From positions 124,001-188,000 of the forward strand of contig JAXLYP010000013.1 of NCBI GenBank assembly GCA_046351395.1: a DNA stretch of 64,000 nucleotides. Reading direction: 5' to 3'. Source of the stretch: CAYYKK01 sp046351395. GTDB taxonomy: Bacteria; Myxococcota_A; Polyangia; Polyangiales; Polyangiaceae. Shown here one piece after another: positions 17,682 through 25,012 of this stretch (the stretch's first letter is position 1; every line of letters starts with the position of its first letter). The notes below the pieces were generated by a model. It did not search any database and was not told where the DNA came from. It saw only the letters and a list, made by a program, of their open reading frames with translations. The position numbers were made by a program, and so were the translations under genes.

Positions 17682-18164
17682 TGCTGCGACGTAAAGGGCC
17701 CTAGGACGCGTCGGCGTCCGTCGTGGCGTGGATGGGCCGTCCGGCCCGTAAAAGGCGCGCTGCGACCCGGACCGACGCGGCGAAGGAACCCGCGCCGGCC
17801 CGGCCCCACGCGACTTCGCGGGGCGACCGGGTGCCACCCCGGCCGTGTCTGCTCGATGGACCACCCGCGGAGACGGGACTCCCGTCCCGCGCCCCACGAG
17901 CAGAGTCTAAGTGCCCGAAATGTCTGGATCGCGTCGTCGAGTGCGGCTGCGTCCAGTGGACATACGGGGCTTTTGAGGGCCGTTTTGGCCAGTTTTCGGC
18001 CCGAAAACCGCGAATGGCCACTAGCTGCGTAGGCCAGTGGGGCACGCCATTGGTCAATTCTGCCAAATTTGGCAAATTTGGCAAAAGGTCTGTGCGCGTA
18101 TCCAGGTGGGGGCGCAGCGGCTTCCGGGCCCGGGCGGTTTGCGGTGGGGCGGGAATTTGGCGGA
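17682..18164. other. Non-coding stretch with repeated TTTGGC/GGCCA motifs
   Basis: A 480-bp region between the primase-helicase and the packaging operon with no convincing gene. It contains an AT-rich run of overlapping palindromes (TTTGGCAAATTTGGCAAA near 18066) and several GGCCA/TGGCC repeats from 17975 to 18050. It is probably the promoter-operator region of the late operon and possibly part of a replication origin. Confidence 0.4.
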
Positions 18165-19673
18165 TCACCGGCCACCCCCGAGTTTGGCGAGCAGCCCAAG
18201 CGCTGCGGTCCTGACGTCGATGTTCGCCGGCCCGTTGACCGCGTCGGAGACCTCATCGAGGAAGTCTCGTGTTCCCACTGTGCCCACTCGTTCCCTGGGA
18301 ATCTCTTCCATGTCATCTGAGGATCGATCCCGGCCGTGGCCCCCTACCTGTGTGAGAGACACAGTGGGAACAGTGGGAACACTGGGAATATCGGCGGAAA
18401 CTGGGCTAGTCTGAGTTCCCACTACACTGGGAACCGCGGACAGAGTGGGAGCGCGGCGGTATACCCACGGCTGGGTCCCGTCCTTTTGTTTGGGGAGGCG
18501 GGCCCGCTCGAATCCGAGGACGCGGAGGACGCGAGCCACGCGGTTCTGCTCGGCCTGCGTCCACCTGGACGTCTCGATCCCTAGTCCCATCCCGAGGACG
18601 GCCGAAACGGACGTCTCGGTCTTGGTCGAGACGAACCGCTCGATCGTCTCCTGCCACGCGTCAGTCTGTACGCGCTTCGCCTGCTCGCGCCTGGCAAGCT
18701 CAGCCTCGACAGCCGTAGGCCACCATGGCTCTTTCGCGCGGTAGAGCGCGACGGCTTCGGCCCAAAGCTGATCTCGATCCTCGGCGAGTCCCGCGAGATC
18801 GATCTTGCCCGTTCGAATAGGGAAGAATCGCCGGTTGCCCGTCTCGTCACGCAAATAATCATCGCGATTCGACGTCCCCACGAAGACGCACTGTCGAGGG
18901 GCCACTACGTCCGCGCGCCCGTATGGCGGACGATACCGATCGCAGGGCGACGACATGAAAGCTTTGATTTTGTCGACGTTGTCGCGCGCGCTGGCCAGCG
19001 AATCGAGCTCCGCCATCTCCAGCCCCCATACGCCGCGCACCGCGCCAAAACGGTCCTTCGAATTCAGGTCGATCGGGGTGTCGCTGAACCAGTCGCCGAA
19101 TAGCGTACGCAGTGCGGTAGACTTTCCAGTTCCCTGAGAGCCCTCCAAGACCATCATCGTGTCGAGCTTGCAGCCCGGTTCCATGATGCGCGCAACCGCG
19201 CCCACGAGAAACGAAACGCCTACCATTTGCGTGTAGGGCGAGTCCTCGGCGCCGAGGTATGTGGACAGCCACGTGCTCGCGAGCGACGTACACGAGCGGC
19301 TGTGCTCCATGTGCACCTCGCGCAGATAGTCGCGGACTGGGTGGATCGCCCTGCGCTCCGCCACGGTCGCAGCCGCACCGTAAACAGCCTTTTCGCCGAG
19401 GCGAAGCCCGTATGTGCGGCACAGCCACGCCGCGAGCCGGATAGTGTCCGTGTCCTTCCACGGGCCGGGGCGAAAGTCGTGAGGGATCTCATCCTCGCCC
19501 CACGGGCCAAGCTCAGTCAGCACGACCTCGGACGTGAACGCGTTCCATGCGAGCGATTCGGCAAAGGCTGGATCGTTGGCAAGGATGACGAGTGCGTTCG
19601 CCTGCACGTTGTCGATCGTGACGACGCCTTCCTTTGTCTGTTTTGTGAGGAGTCGGTCTCGCCAATCACTCAC
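18165..19673 (-). CDS. VirE-type primase-helicase (virulence-associated E family)
   Basis: A 502-residue protein with P-loop VLEGSQGTGKSTALRTLFGD (about residues 174-193), Walker B-like GVWGLEMAELDS and an arginine-rich sensor block FVGTSNRDDYLRDETGNRRF. This is the pattern of pfam05272 helicases found in phages and satellites (P4-alpha-like replication). No primase domain is visible at the N-terminus. The C-terminal 100 residues contain VPTVPTV-type repeats encoded by iteron-like DNA. The start at ATG 19673 overlaps the HTH gene by 8 bp. It likely replicates the excised element. Confidence 0.8.
   Translation of the reverse strand: MSDWRDRLLTKQTKEGVVTIDNVQANALVILANDPAFAESLAWNAFTSEVVLTELGPWGEDEIPHDFRPGPWKDTDTIRLAAWLCRTYGLRLGEKAVYGAAATVAERRAIHPVRDYLREVHMEHSRSCTSLASTWLSTYLGAEDSPYTQMVGVSFLVGAVARIMEPGCKLDTMMVLEGSQGTGKSTALRTLFGDWFSDTPIDLNSKDRFGAVRGVWGLEMAELDSLASARDNVDKIKAFMSSPCDRYRPPYGRADVVAPRQCVFVGTSNRDDYLRDETGNRRFFPIRTGKIDLAGLAEDRDQLWAEAVALYRAKEPWWPTAVEAELARREQAKRVQTDAWQETIERFVSTKTETSVSAVLGMGLGIETSRWTQAEQNRVARVLRVLGFERARLPKQKDGTQPWVYRRAPTLSAVPSVVGTQTSPVSADIPSVPTVPTVSLTQVGGHGRDRSSDDMEEIPRERVGTVGTRDFLDEVSDAVNGPANIDVRTAALGLLAKLGGGR
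18270..18450. repeat. Iteron-like TGGGAAC repeats inside the helicase gene
   Basis: Seven or eight copies of (C/A)A(G/C)TGGGAA(C) on both strands, including three tandem copies near 18362-18390 and an inverted pair near 18415-18435. They encode the VPTVPTV stretch. The density within the replication gene resembles origins embedded in phage replication genes, such as lambda O. Confidence 0.5.
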
Positions 19674-20073
19674 GGCGCGCCCTCCGCGCGACGGCGATAG
19701 CCGCGCTTAGGACGTCGTCCGTCGTGTCGACGGTGGGCACCTCGGGCACCTCAGCCACGACCGGCTCCGCGCCCCCATGGCTCGCGATGTACGCGTCGAG
19801 ATCGGTGCGACGCACGAGGCGACGCTTGCCGATCCTCACGCACGGCAGGAGCCCCGAGGCGCATGACCGGAGGTGTCTGCGATGACCGAGCGGGGACGTC
19901 GACTGGTCGATCCACTCTGCGGCATCTGCGGCTCGAGCCTCGTCGCGCCCCATCAGGGCGGCGGCGCGGGCGAGTGCGTCGGCTGCGGCGCGATGCCCTT
20001 CGGCGGCCGCGAGCAAAAGCGATGAAATGGTCGCGCGGGCCTTGCGCGGGGGGATCTGTGTGGGGATACTCAT
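19666..20073 (-). CDS. HTH DNA-binding protein (excisionase/AlpA-like)
   Basis: A 135-residue protein. Residues about 50-98 form a winged-helix-like block (LLPCVRIGKRRLVRRTDLDAYI) of the kind found in excisionases, where a recognition helix is followed by 'IGxRRxVxxxDLxAYI'. The N-terminal part is Ala-rich helical, and the C-terminal tail is acidic then basic. It precedes and overlaps the helicase gene, matching the regulatory or recombination directionality gene of many satellites. Confidence 0.65.
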   Translation of the reverse strand: MSIPTQIPPRKARATISSLLLAAAEGHRAAADALARAAALMGRDEARAADAAEWIDQSTSPLGHRRHLRSCASGLLPCVRIGKRRLVRRTDLDAYIASHGGAEPVVAEVPEVPTVDTTDDVLSAAIAVARRARRE

Positions 20074-20154
20074 TTGGCGTGCTCGATGACGGCTCGGGGG
20101 TGGTGCCCCGGGCCGTCGCCTTTTGGGCGCGGCCCTGCCGTCGGTGGGTGGTCG

Positions 20155-20364
20155 TCAGCCTCGGGGCTGCTCCGTGGGGTGGGGGGGTTGGGCGAAGTCC
20201 CTAGCGCGCAGGATGTTGTCGGCCTCGACCGAGGCGCGGGCGCACGCGTCCGCCACACTCGGGCGCACCGAGTGTGGATCACGCTCCCACTTGGTGACGG
20301 AGCGGAGGTCCCGACCGGCCAATGCGGCAATCATCAATTTGCGTCGCGTCATGAGGCCCAACAT
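20155..20364 (-). CDS. Small HTH regulator (putative)
   Basis: About 69 residues. MTRRKLMIAALAGRDLRSVT is followed by KWERDPHSVRPSVADACARA, which resembles a short helix-turn-helix of Cro or Xre-cofactor type. The start is uncertain (ATG 20364 or 20352). An alternative overlapping frame ends with an ATGA overlap at 20070 and cannot be excluded. Confidence 0.45.
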   Translation of the reverse strand: MLGLMTRRKLMIAALAGRDLRSVTKWERDPHSVRPSVADACARASVEADNILRARDFAQPPHPTEQPRG

Positions 20365-20431
20365 GGGCTCATGATGCCGCGCTCGCAAACGGCTAGGACG
20401 CCACTCGCTGTGTGTCCGGATTCGGTTCGGA

Positions 20432-21169
20432 TTACTTGCGCCGCTTGTCCGGCCCCACGCGCTTGCGCGCCCGTCCGGCGTCCTTGTTCACGCCGTGAGA
20501 GCGGTTCTCGGCACGCTCCTCAGCCTTGCGCGCCGCGTCGCCGAACGCCTCACTCGGGCGCCATGGGCGCTTAAGGATCGCGGCCAACAGTTTGGCGGAC
20601 ACCTTCTCAACCCCCAACGGCTCACCGAGACGATCTGTTGTGACGTCGGACTGTCCGCGACTAAGCACCCCGAGCAGTTGGGCCTGAATATCCGTGAGAG
20701 TGCCGAATCGCTCTCGGTATCGAGTGCCTCGCAGACTATGGGCCAAAAACTGAGCCAACTGGTTGGCCGTGTACTCCGGGTCCCATACTTTGGTGCGGAC
20801 CACAAAAGTCTTCACCTTCTCCAGCCACTCAGTACGAACCTGTCCGAGCGCGGGGGGCGCACTGACAAAGCCGAGGCGAAGTTCTTCGCGGTGCTTTCGT
20901 AGCAAATCACGCGCTTCGATTACAGAAGCAACAGTGTCGTTGCTGGCGTCAGTTAGCATGTGCACCACGTGCAACAGTTGATAGGCAGCCTCCAAGCGCT
21001 CGCGGTCGGGGCTGTCGTGGTCGAGTTCCTCCAGTTCGGCGAGCCCATCGACAGCAAAGCGACACAGAGCTGCGCGCCACGCTCTTAGGGGACCGGGGAC
21101 CGGGCCGGCCCCAAAATGACTGAGCGTGAACGGCTGGATTGGGGGCGCCATCCGCCTAGGGTACGTCAT
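20432..21169 (-). CDS. Hypothetical protein of the element
   Basis: A 245-residue protein with a helical middle (LAELEELDHDSPDRERLEAAYQLLHVVHML) and a very basic C-terminus ending GRARKRVGPDKRRK, suggesting nucleic-acid binding. The start at ATG 21169 overlaps the upstream ParB-like stop (ATGA). No family is recognised; located in the early region. Confidence 0.5.
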   Translation of the reverse strand: MTYPRRMAPPIQPFTLSHFGAGPVPGPLRAWRAALCRFAVDGLAELEELDHDSPDRERLEAAYQLLHVVHMLTDASNDTVASVIEARDLLRKHREELRLGFVSAPPALGQVRTEWLEKVKTFVVRTKVWDPEYTANQLAQFLAHSLRGTRYRERFGTLTDIQAQLLGVLSRGQSDVTTDRLGEPLGVEKVSAKLLAAILKRPWRPSEAFGDAARKAEERAENRSHGVNKDAGRARKRVGPDKRRK

Positions 21170-21513
21170 CGGCTCGAGCCGCGGTGCTTGCCGAGCACCT
21201 CGGCGACGAGCTCGGTCTGGGCCTGGGTGGTGGTGAGCCAGTGGTTGAGTTGTGCGACGTCGCACACGGCACTCGAAATAGCCTCCAGGTGCCCCTCATC
21301 CAGAGTCCCGTCGCACACAGCTGTGCGTGCAACTTGCGGGAGCGCGTCGTGCCAATTCACTCGACGAGCGACTTGCGCTCGATCGCACCCCTTCGCATCC
21401 GCAATCCGCTGCTGCGTCCACCCCGCCTCTGACAACCGCGCATACTCGGCCCACACATCGACGATCGGAACGGGGCGGTGGTGAGCCACCTGGTCAGGTA
21501 TACGACGTCGCAT
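21166..21513 (-). CDS. ParB/KorB-like HTH fragment protein
   Basis: A 115-residue protein. AGWTQQRIADAKGCDRAQVA matches the helix-turn-helix of ParB-type proteins, and CDGTLDEGHLEAIS the following segment. The N-terminal ParB nuclease-like domain is missing. The first dozen residues come from a junction with a second ParB-like fragment, so this gene looks like the product of a recombination between two related copies. Confidence 0.55.
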   Translation of the reverse strand: MRRRIPDQVAHHRPVPIVDVWAEYARLSEAGWTQQRIADAKGCDRAQVARRVNWHDALPQVARTAVCDGTLDEGHLEAISSAVCDVAQLNHWLTTTQAQTELVAEVLGKHRGSSR

Positions 21514-21580
21514 AGTGCGTCGCTGATGGCCTCTACATGCCCCTCGTCGAAGTCACCGTCGCATACGCCCTGGCGCGCAC
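21478..21580 (-). pseudogene. Second ParB-like fragment
   Basis: In another frame the minus strand reads CDGDFDEGHVEAISDALCDV...LTRWLTT, clearly homologous to CDGTLDEGHLEAISSAVCDV...LNHWLTT of the neighbouring gene. Only about 35 codons remain, fused at about 21480 to the N-terminal part of the intact copy. Evidence of a tandem duplication with deletion at the element's right end. Confidence 0.55.
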
Positions 21581-21587
21581 GCGCCGG

Positions 21588-21776
21588 TCACCACACCGCC
21601 TCGCGACCGTGATACCCGTCCGCGTCGACGACGTCGAAGATGGCTCGCCGCTCCTCTTCCCCGAGTGGACACTCTATGGACATCAAGTAGTTAGCGGCCG
21701 CGGAGGTATCGTTTTGCGGTTCCGGCGAGTTGAGGATTGCGGCGGAAACCGGCGTTTCCGTAGTGATTCCGCAGGT
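21588..21776 (-). other. Alternative integrase C-terminus encoded at the right end
   Basis: Reading leftward from the core, an open frame in register with the integrase frame continues for about 62 codons (TCGITTETPVSAAIL...) to a stop at 21588. It has no start of its own outside the core. In the excised circle it would be the integrase C-terminus. Confidence 0.5.
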
Positions 21777-21828
21777 TTGAGGTGCTAGCGGGTAACACCG
21801 TACGAGTTCAAGTCTCGTCCCTCGCACT
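21777..21828. repeat. attR: 52-bp direct repeat, right copy
   Basis: Perfect copy of 7584-7635, the displaced original 3' half of the tRNA-Leu gene, followed by host sequence and the original tRNA terminator. Confidence 0.95.
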
Positions 21829-21840
21829 CTGAAACGTAGA

Positions 21841-21890
21841 TCGGCCGACTCGGCTCCCCCAAGGAGCGGGTCGGCCGCTCTGCTTTTGTG
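21841..21890 (+). terminator. Original tRNA-Leu terminator, displaced
   Basis: A long hairpin (CGGCCGACTCGGCTCC paired with GGAGCGGGTCGGCCG) is followed by TCTGCTTTT, 13 bp after attR. Before integration it lay directly downstream of tRNA-Leu. Confidence 0.7.
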
Positions 21891-22002
21891 CGCGGCGCGC
21901 CAACCGCATCGCGCTCCGGCTCGCTGCTCTCGTGCGGCGGCCGCCGGCTCGTGCGAGGCCGCGCTGCCTCTTCTGCGGGCTCGCGCCGCCGTTCCGGGCC
22001 GA

Positions 22003-23349
22003 TCAGCTCCGAGGCCGCGCGCTGTCGCGCTTGGCTGCCGCGCGCGCCTCGATGAGGGTCGCGAGATCGACCGCCTCGAAGGGCTTGAGCACGAGCGCGT
22101 CGACGCCGAGCTCGCGTAGCGCGTGCCAGTCGTCGCTGCCGCCCATCGCGGTCAACGCGGCCATCACGGGCCGCGGCCCGGGCCGGGACGCGAGCGCTCG
22201 CGCGAGGTCGTGTCCGCCCATCCGGGGCATGTGGAGATCCATCACGACGACATCGAACCTGTCGTGATCGAACGCCTCGAGCGCGGCCACTCCATCCGGG
22301 GCCGCGTGCACGCGTGAGCCGGGGGGAAGCTCGGCCAGGAGAAGCTCGCGCGTGGCCTCCCGCTGCAGCGGGTCGTCCTCCGCCAAGAGGACGTGGAGCG
22401 CCGGGCGCGCCGCGGCCGTCCCCGCGTCCGCCGTGACCGCGAGCTCGAGCGCGACCGCGAACTCGGCGGGAGAGGGCCAGCGCTGCTCCGGATCCCTCGC
22501 CATCGCGCGGAGCACGGCAGCGTCCACCTGGGCCCCGATGCCAGGCCTCACGGCGCTCGGCGGCGCGGCCTGGCGCGCGCGGCTCCCCCCCTCGCCCTCG
22601 AGGACGTCGAAGCTTGCGCCGAACGGCAGGCGCCCCGTGAGCAGCTCGAAGGTCGTCACTCCCAGCTGGTAGACATCGACGCGCCTCGCCCCCCGCGCGT
22701 CGAGCCGGGCGGGGATCGCCTGCTCCGGCGCCATGTACTGGGGAGTCCCGGCGCACTCATGCGCCGCGTCGAGCCTCGAGTCGAGCCTCGAGATGCCGAG
22801 ATCCATCAGCACGACGCGCGAGCCGTCGACGAGGACGTTCGCGGGCTTCACGTCATGATGAACGAGGCCCGCCGCGTGGATGGCCTCGAGACCGTCCGCG
22901 ATTTGCCGGACGAGCGCCACGATCTCCTCCACGGGCGCGCGAGGGTGCTGCTCCAGCCACTGGGAGAGCGGGATCCCTTCGATGTAGTCCATCACGAAGT
23001 AGGGCCACCCCTCGTGTACGCCGAACGCGTGGATGCCCATGACGTTGGGGTGCCGCACTCGGGCCATGTGCTTCGCTTCGTGCACGAAGCGCTCGCGCCA
23101 CACGCTGTCCCCGACCAGGTTCCTGCCGAGGAACTTCAGCGCGACGGGGCGGTCGAGCGACACGTCGTGGGCCAGCACGACGTGGGACATCCCCCCGACG
23201 CCGATCACCCGCTCGAGCCGGAAGTTGTCGTCCACGAGCGCGCCGGGCGGCGGCAGCGACATTCCCGCACCCGACGACGGTTCCCCACTCGACGGCCGGG
23301 TGGGTTTGTCGTCTTCGCCGACGGATGGCAGTGTCGTGTTCGAGTCCAT
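22003..23349 (-). CDS. Serine/threonine protein kinase fused to a receiver domain
   Basis: A 448-residue protein. The kinase domain (about 45-300) has the Gly loop IGVGGMSHVVLA, the catalytic loop HHDVKPANVL, DLG in place of DFG, and GTPQYMAPEQ. The receiver domain (about 325-440) has acidic residues in AEDDPLQR, phospho-acceptor Asp in VVMDLHMPRMGG and Lys in LVLKPF. It probably links Ser/Thr and His-Asp signalling. The start at ATG 23349 was chosen over ATG 23358 because the sigma-54-like element would place the transcript start between them. First gene right of the integrated element. Confidence 0.9.
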   Translation of the reverse strand: MDSNTTLPSVGEDDKPTRPSSGEPSSGAGMSLPPPGALVDDNFRLERVIGVGGMSHVVLAHDVSLDRPVALKFLGRNLVGDSVWRERFVHEAKHMARVRHPNVMGIHAFGVHEGWPYFVMDYIEGIPLSQWLEQHPRAPVEEIVALVRQIADGLEAIHAAGLVHHDVKPANVLVDGSRVVLMDLGISRLDSRLDAAHECAGTPQYMAPEQAIPARLDARGARRVDVYQLGVTTFELLTGRLPFGASFDVLEGEGGSRARQAAPPSAVRPGIGAQVDAAVLRAMARDPEQRWPSPAEFAVALELAVTADAGTAAARPALHVLLAEDDPLQREATRELLLAELPPGSRVHAAPDGVAALEAFDHDRFDVVVMDLHMPRMGGHDLARALASRPGPRPVMAALTAMGGSDDWHALRELGVDALVLKPFEAVDLATLIEARAAAKRDSARPRS

Positions 23350-23360
23350 CGTTTTCATTG

Positions 23361-23376
23361 AGCACGCCGCGTGCCC
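23361..23376 (-). promoter_or_regulatory. Sigma-54-like -24/-12 element (kinase gene)
   Basis: Minus strand GGGCACGCGGCGTGCT. The -12 TGC ends 12 nt before ATG 23349, predicting an almost leaderless mRNA. Confidence 0.6.
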
Positions 23377-23759
23377 GACTGGCTGCTTCGCCTCGGAGGC
23401 CCGGTTCTCCTTGAGAAAACTCGTGGGCTGCGCGCGTCGCGCGAATCGCGGCGCACGCGAATCGCGGCGCACTGTCTGCGTTTGGGCGCGAGCGGTTCGC
23501 TGTGACGTGGCCCACCCGCGCGGGAGCGCGCGAGCGGCGCCTCCGCCGGCGCGGGATGCGCAAGCCGCGCCGGCGCACGAATGGCGGTGCAGTGGGAGTT
23601 CGAGCGCGTCGCAGTTCGAGCGCGTCGCGGTCGCGCGGCCGGGATCGTCGCGCCTTTGGAGACGATGCTCGCGATTGTCTGTTCCACCGCCCGTGGAACC
23701 CTCTTTCGGCGGACGCTCCAACGGCGGCGCGGGGGGGCGCGACTCGCGCCGCCATCGTT
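23377..23759. other. Intergenic region with two 16-bp tandem duplications
   Basis: No gene seen. GCGAATCGCGGCGCAC is repeated head to tail at 23441-23472, and AGTTCGAGCGCGTCGC at 23597-23628, both perfect. The rest is GC-rich without coding character. Confidence 0.6.
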
Positions 23760-24107
23760 CTATTCGGCCGCAGCAGCGGCTGGGCGCACGGAGCGTGTCC
23801 TGCACAATCGGCGGCGGGCCTCTCTGAAGGCTTGCGCGAGGCCGAGGCGCACCCCGTCGAGGCACGCGTCGCTCGAGGCGTCCGCCGCGCTGGGCGCGCT
23901 CACCAGGATGAGCTCTTCGACCGTGACGATCGTGAGGCGCACCCAGTAGCGCGCGCCGCGAGCCAGCGCACCCGTGGCCTCGATCGCGACGCCGATCGAC
24001 TCGATGCCTTCCCACTCTCCCGTGACGATCTCTGCCTCTCGTTTCGCGTGGGTGGAGATCTCGTCGTTCAACGTGCAACCACGTGCGGTCACCTCGATGT
24101 GCGCCAT
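23760..24107 (-). CDS. HPF/RaiA-like ribosome hibernation domain protein (copy 1)
   Basis: A 115-residue protein with a beta-alpha-beta-beta-beta-alpha pattern: MAHIEVTARG, then a helix with NDEISTHAKREAE, WEGIESIGVAIEA, ARYWVRLTIVT and a C-terminal basic helix (FREARRRL). This matches the size and layout of short HPF/RaiA proteins, which inactivate ribosomes in starvation. Sequence identity to well-studied HPFs is low, so the role is inferred. A paralogue of the same length lies at 49528-49875 with a nearly identical promoter element. Confidence 0.6.
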   Translation of the reverse strand: MAHIEVTARGCTLNDEISTHAKREAEIVTGEWEGIESIGVAIEATGALARGARYWVRLTIVTVEELILVSAPSAADASSDACLDGVRLGLAQAFREARRRLCRTRSVRPAAAAAE

Positions 24108-24131
24108 GGGGCCTCCGGAGCCGACCCGCTA

Positions 24132-24147
24132 CGCACGGCGCGTGCCG
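24132..24147 (-). promoter_or_regulatory. Sigma-54-like element (HPF-like 1)
   Basis: Minus strand CGGCACGCGCCGTGCG, 25 nt before the start codon, with a GGAGG ribosome site in the leader. Nearly the same as the element of its paralogue at 49920. Confidence 0.6.
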
Positions 24148-24363
24148 ACCCTGGCCACGCCCTCCGCGACCCAGAGAAGAGCCGCGCCGCCACCCTTTCG
24201 AGCGCCGCGCGCCGCGTGCGCGTGCTGCGATCGAGCCGATCCGTGCAGCTTCTGCATCCTCACGTGCGCAGTATGCGCCCCCCCGCGCCGGCAATCCCGT
24301 CTGCGCCCGCCGGACGACGACGAACTCTCCCGTCATGGCGCGCTCCGTGAGTCCCCACGCCGA

Positions 24364-24379
24364 CGGCATCCTCCTTGCT
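24364..24379 (+). promoter_or_regulatory. Sigma-54-like element (CBS gene)
   Basis: CGGCATCCTCCTTGCT, 42 nt before ATG 24421; good match to the TTGC half. Confidence 0.55.
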
Positions 24380-24420
24380 CGGAGGCCGGGAGCTCCGAGC
24401 CCGGGAGCTCTGGAGCCCCC

Positions 24421-24789
24421 ATGAACGTCTTTCCCGTCGCCCATTGCATGACGCCCTGCCCGTTCGCCGTCAGCGGCGAGGACTCCAGCGCCGACGCTGC
24501 GGAGTTCATGACGGAGCACCTGCTCGAAGATCTGCCGGTGGTCGACGGTCGGGACATCATCGGTGTCCTGCACCTCGCGGACGCCCGGGCGCGACGAGAC
24601 GCGCACGCCCACCAAATCGCGGAGCGTGCGTTCGTGGTTTGCTCCCCGGAGACCCCGCTCACCGACGTGCTCGCGCGGATGACCGAGCGAGGCGTGGAGG
24701 CATGCGTGATCGTCGACGAACGCAGGATCGTGGGCACGTTCGGTCTCGCGGAGCTGCAACGCCGTGCGCGTCCCTCCGCGCCCCTGTGA
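24421..24789 (+). CDS. CBS-domain-pair protein
   Basis: A 122-residue protein: AHCMTPCPFAVSGEDSSADA begins the first CBS motif, DLPVVDGRDIIGVLHLADAR closes it, and a second, shorter CBS follows (LTDVLARMTERGVEACVIVDERRIVGTFGLAEL). CBS pairs bind adenine nucleotides and act as energy sensors. This one has no effector domain. Start at ATG 24421, preceded by GGAGC. Divergent from the HPF-like gene across a 313-bp region that holds sigma-54-like elements for both. Confidence 0.8.
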   Translation: MNVFPVAHCMTPCPFAVSGEDSSADAAEFMTEHLLEDLPVVDGRDIIGVLHLADARARRDAHAHQIAERAFVVCSPETPLTDVLARMTERGVEACVIVDERRIVGTFGLAELQRRARPSAPL

Positions 24790-24984
24790 CGTCCCTCGCG
24801 GCGTTCGCAAGAGCGGCCCCGCGCTGCGACGTCCCAACGGAGCTTCCGCGCGGAAGAGCGGGTGGTCGGCGCCGCGCAGGTCTTGCGGGAGAGCGCGCCC
24901 AGTTCGCTCCTCTCGCGCGTGCGCGCGACGGGTGGCGTCCCTCGAGCTCAGTCGTGAAGCAGACAATTCGTGGGTCCGCTCGAG

Positions 24985-25000
24985 CGGCACGGGCGCTGCA
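24985..25000 (+). promoter_or_regulatory. Sigma-54-like element (avidin-like gene)
   Basis: CGGCACGGGCGCTGCA; the -12 TGC ends 13 nt before ATG 25013 and no ribosome site is visible between, so the mRNA may be leaderless. Confidence 0.55.
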
Positions 25001-25012
25001 ATCTGGACGAGC

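Larger units (their letters stand above)
7584..21828. mobile_element. Integrated phage-like element (satellite or reduced prophage) in tRNA-Leu
   Basis: A 14.2-kb segment between 52-bp direct repeats. An integrase sits at the left end. About 19 genes lie on the minus strand, most overlapping by 4-8 bp. Recognised parts are the integrase, an RHH regulator, a baseplate-hub-like protein, a tape measure, a large terminase, a VirE-type primase-helicase, an HTH protein and ParB-like proteins. No capsid, portal, head-tail connector, sheath, holin or lysin can be recognised. Genes are compact and uninterrupted except near the right end, which argues against simple decay and for a satellite or a phage with unrecognisable head genes. 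Base composition is less GC-biased than in the flanks. Confidence 0.85.

Noticed and set aside
18061..18090. TTTGGC repeats as a small CRISPR
   Set aside because: Units are overlapping palindromes without spacers of constant length and no cas gene is near.
20070..20330. Frame overlapping the small HTH gene
   Set aside because: It ends with a convincing ATGA overlap, but most of it is Pro/Arg/Ser noise opposite a better candidate; left undecided rather than listed as a gene.
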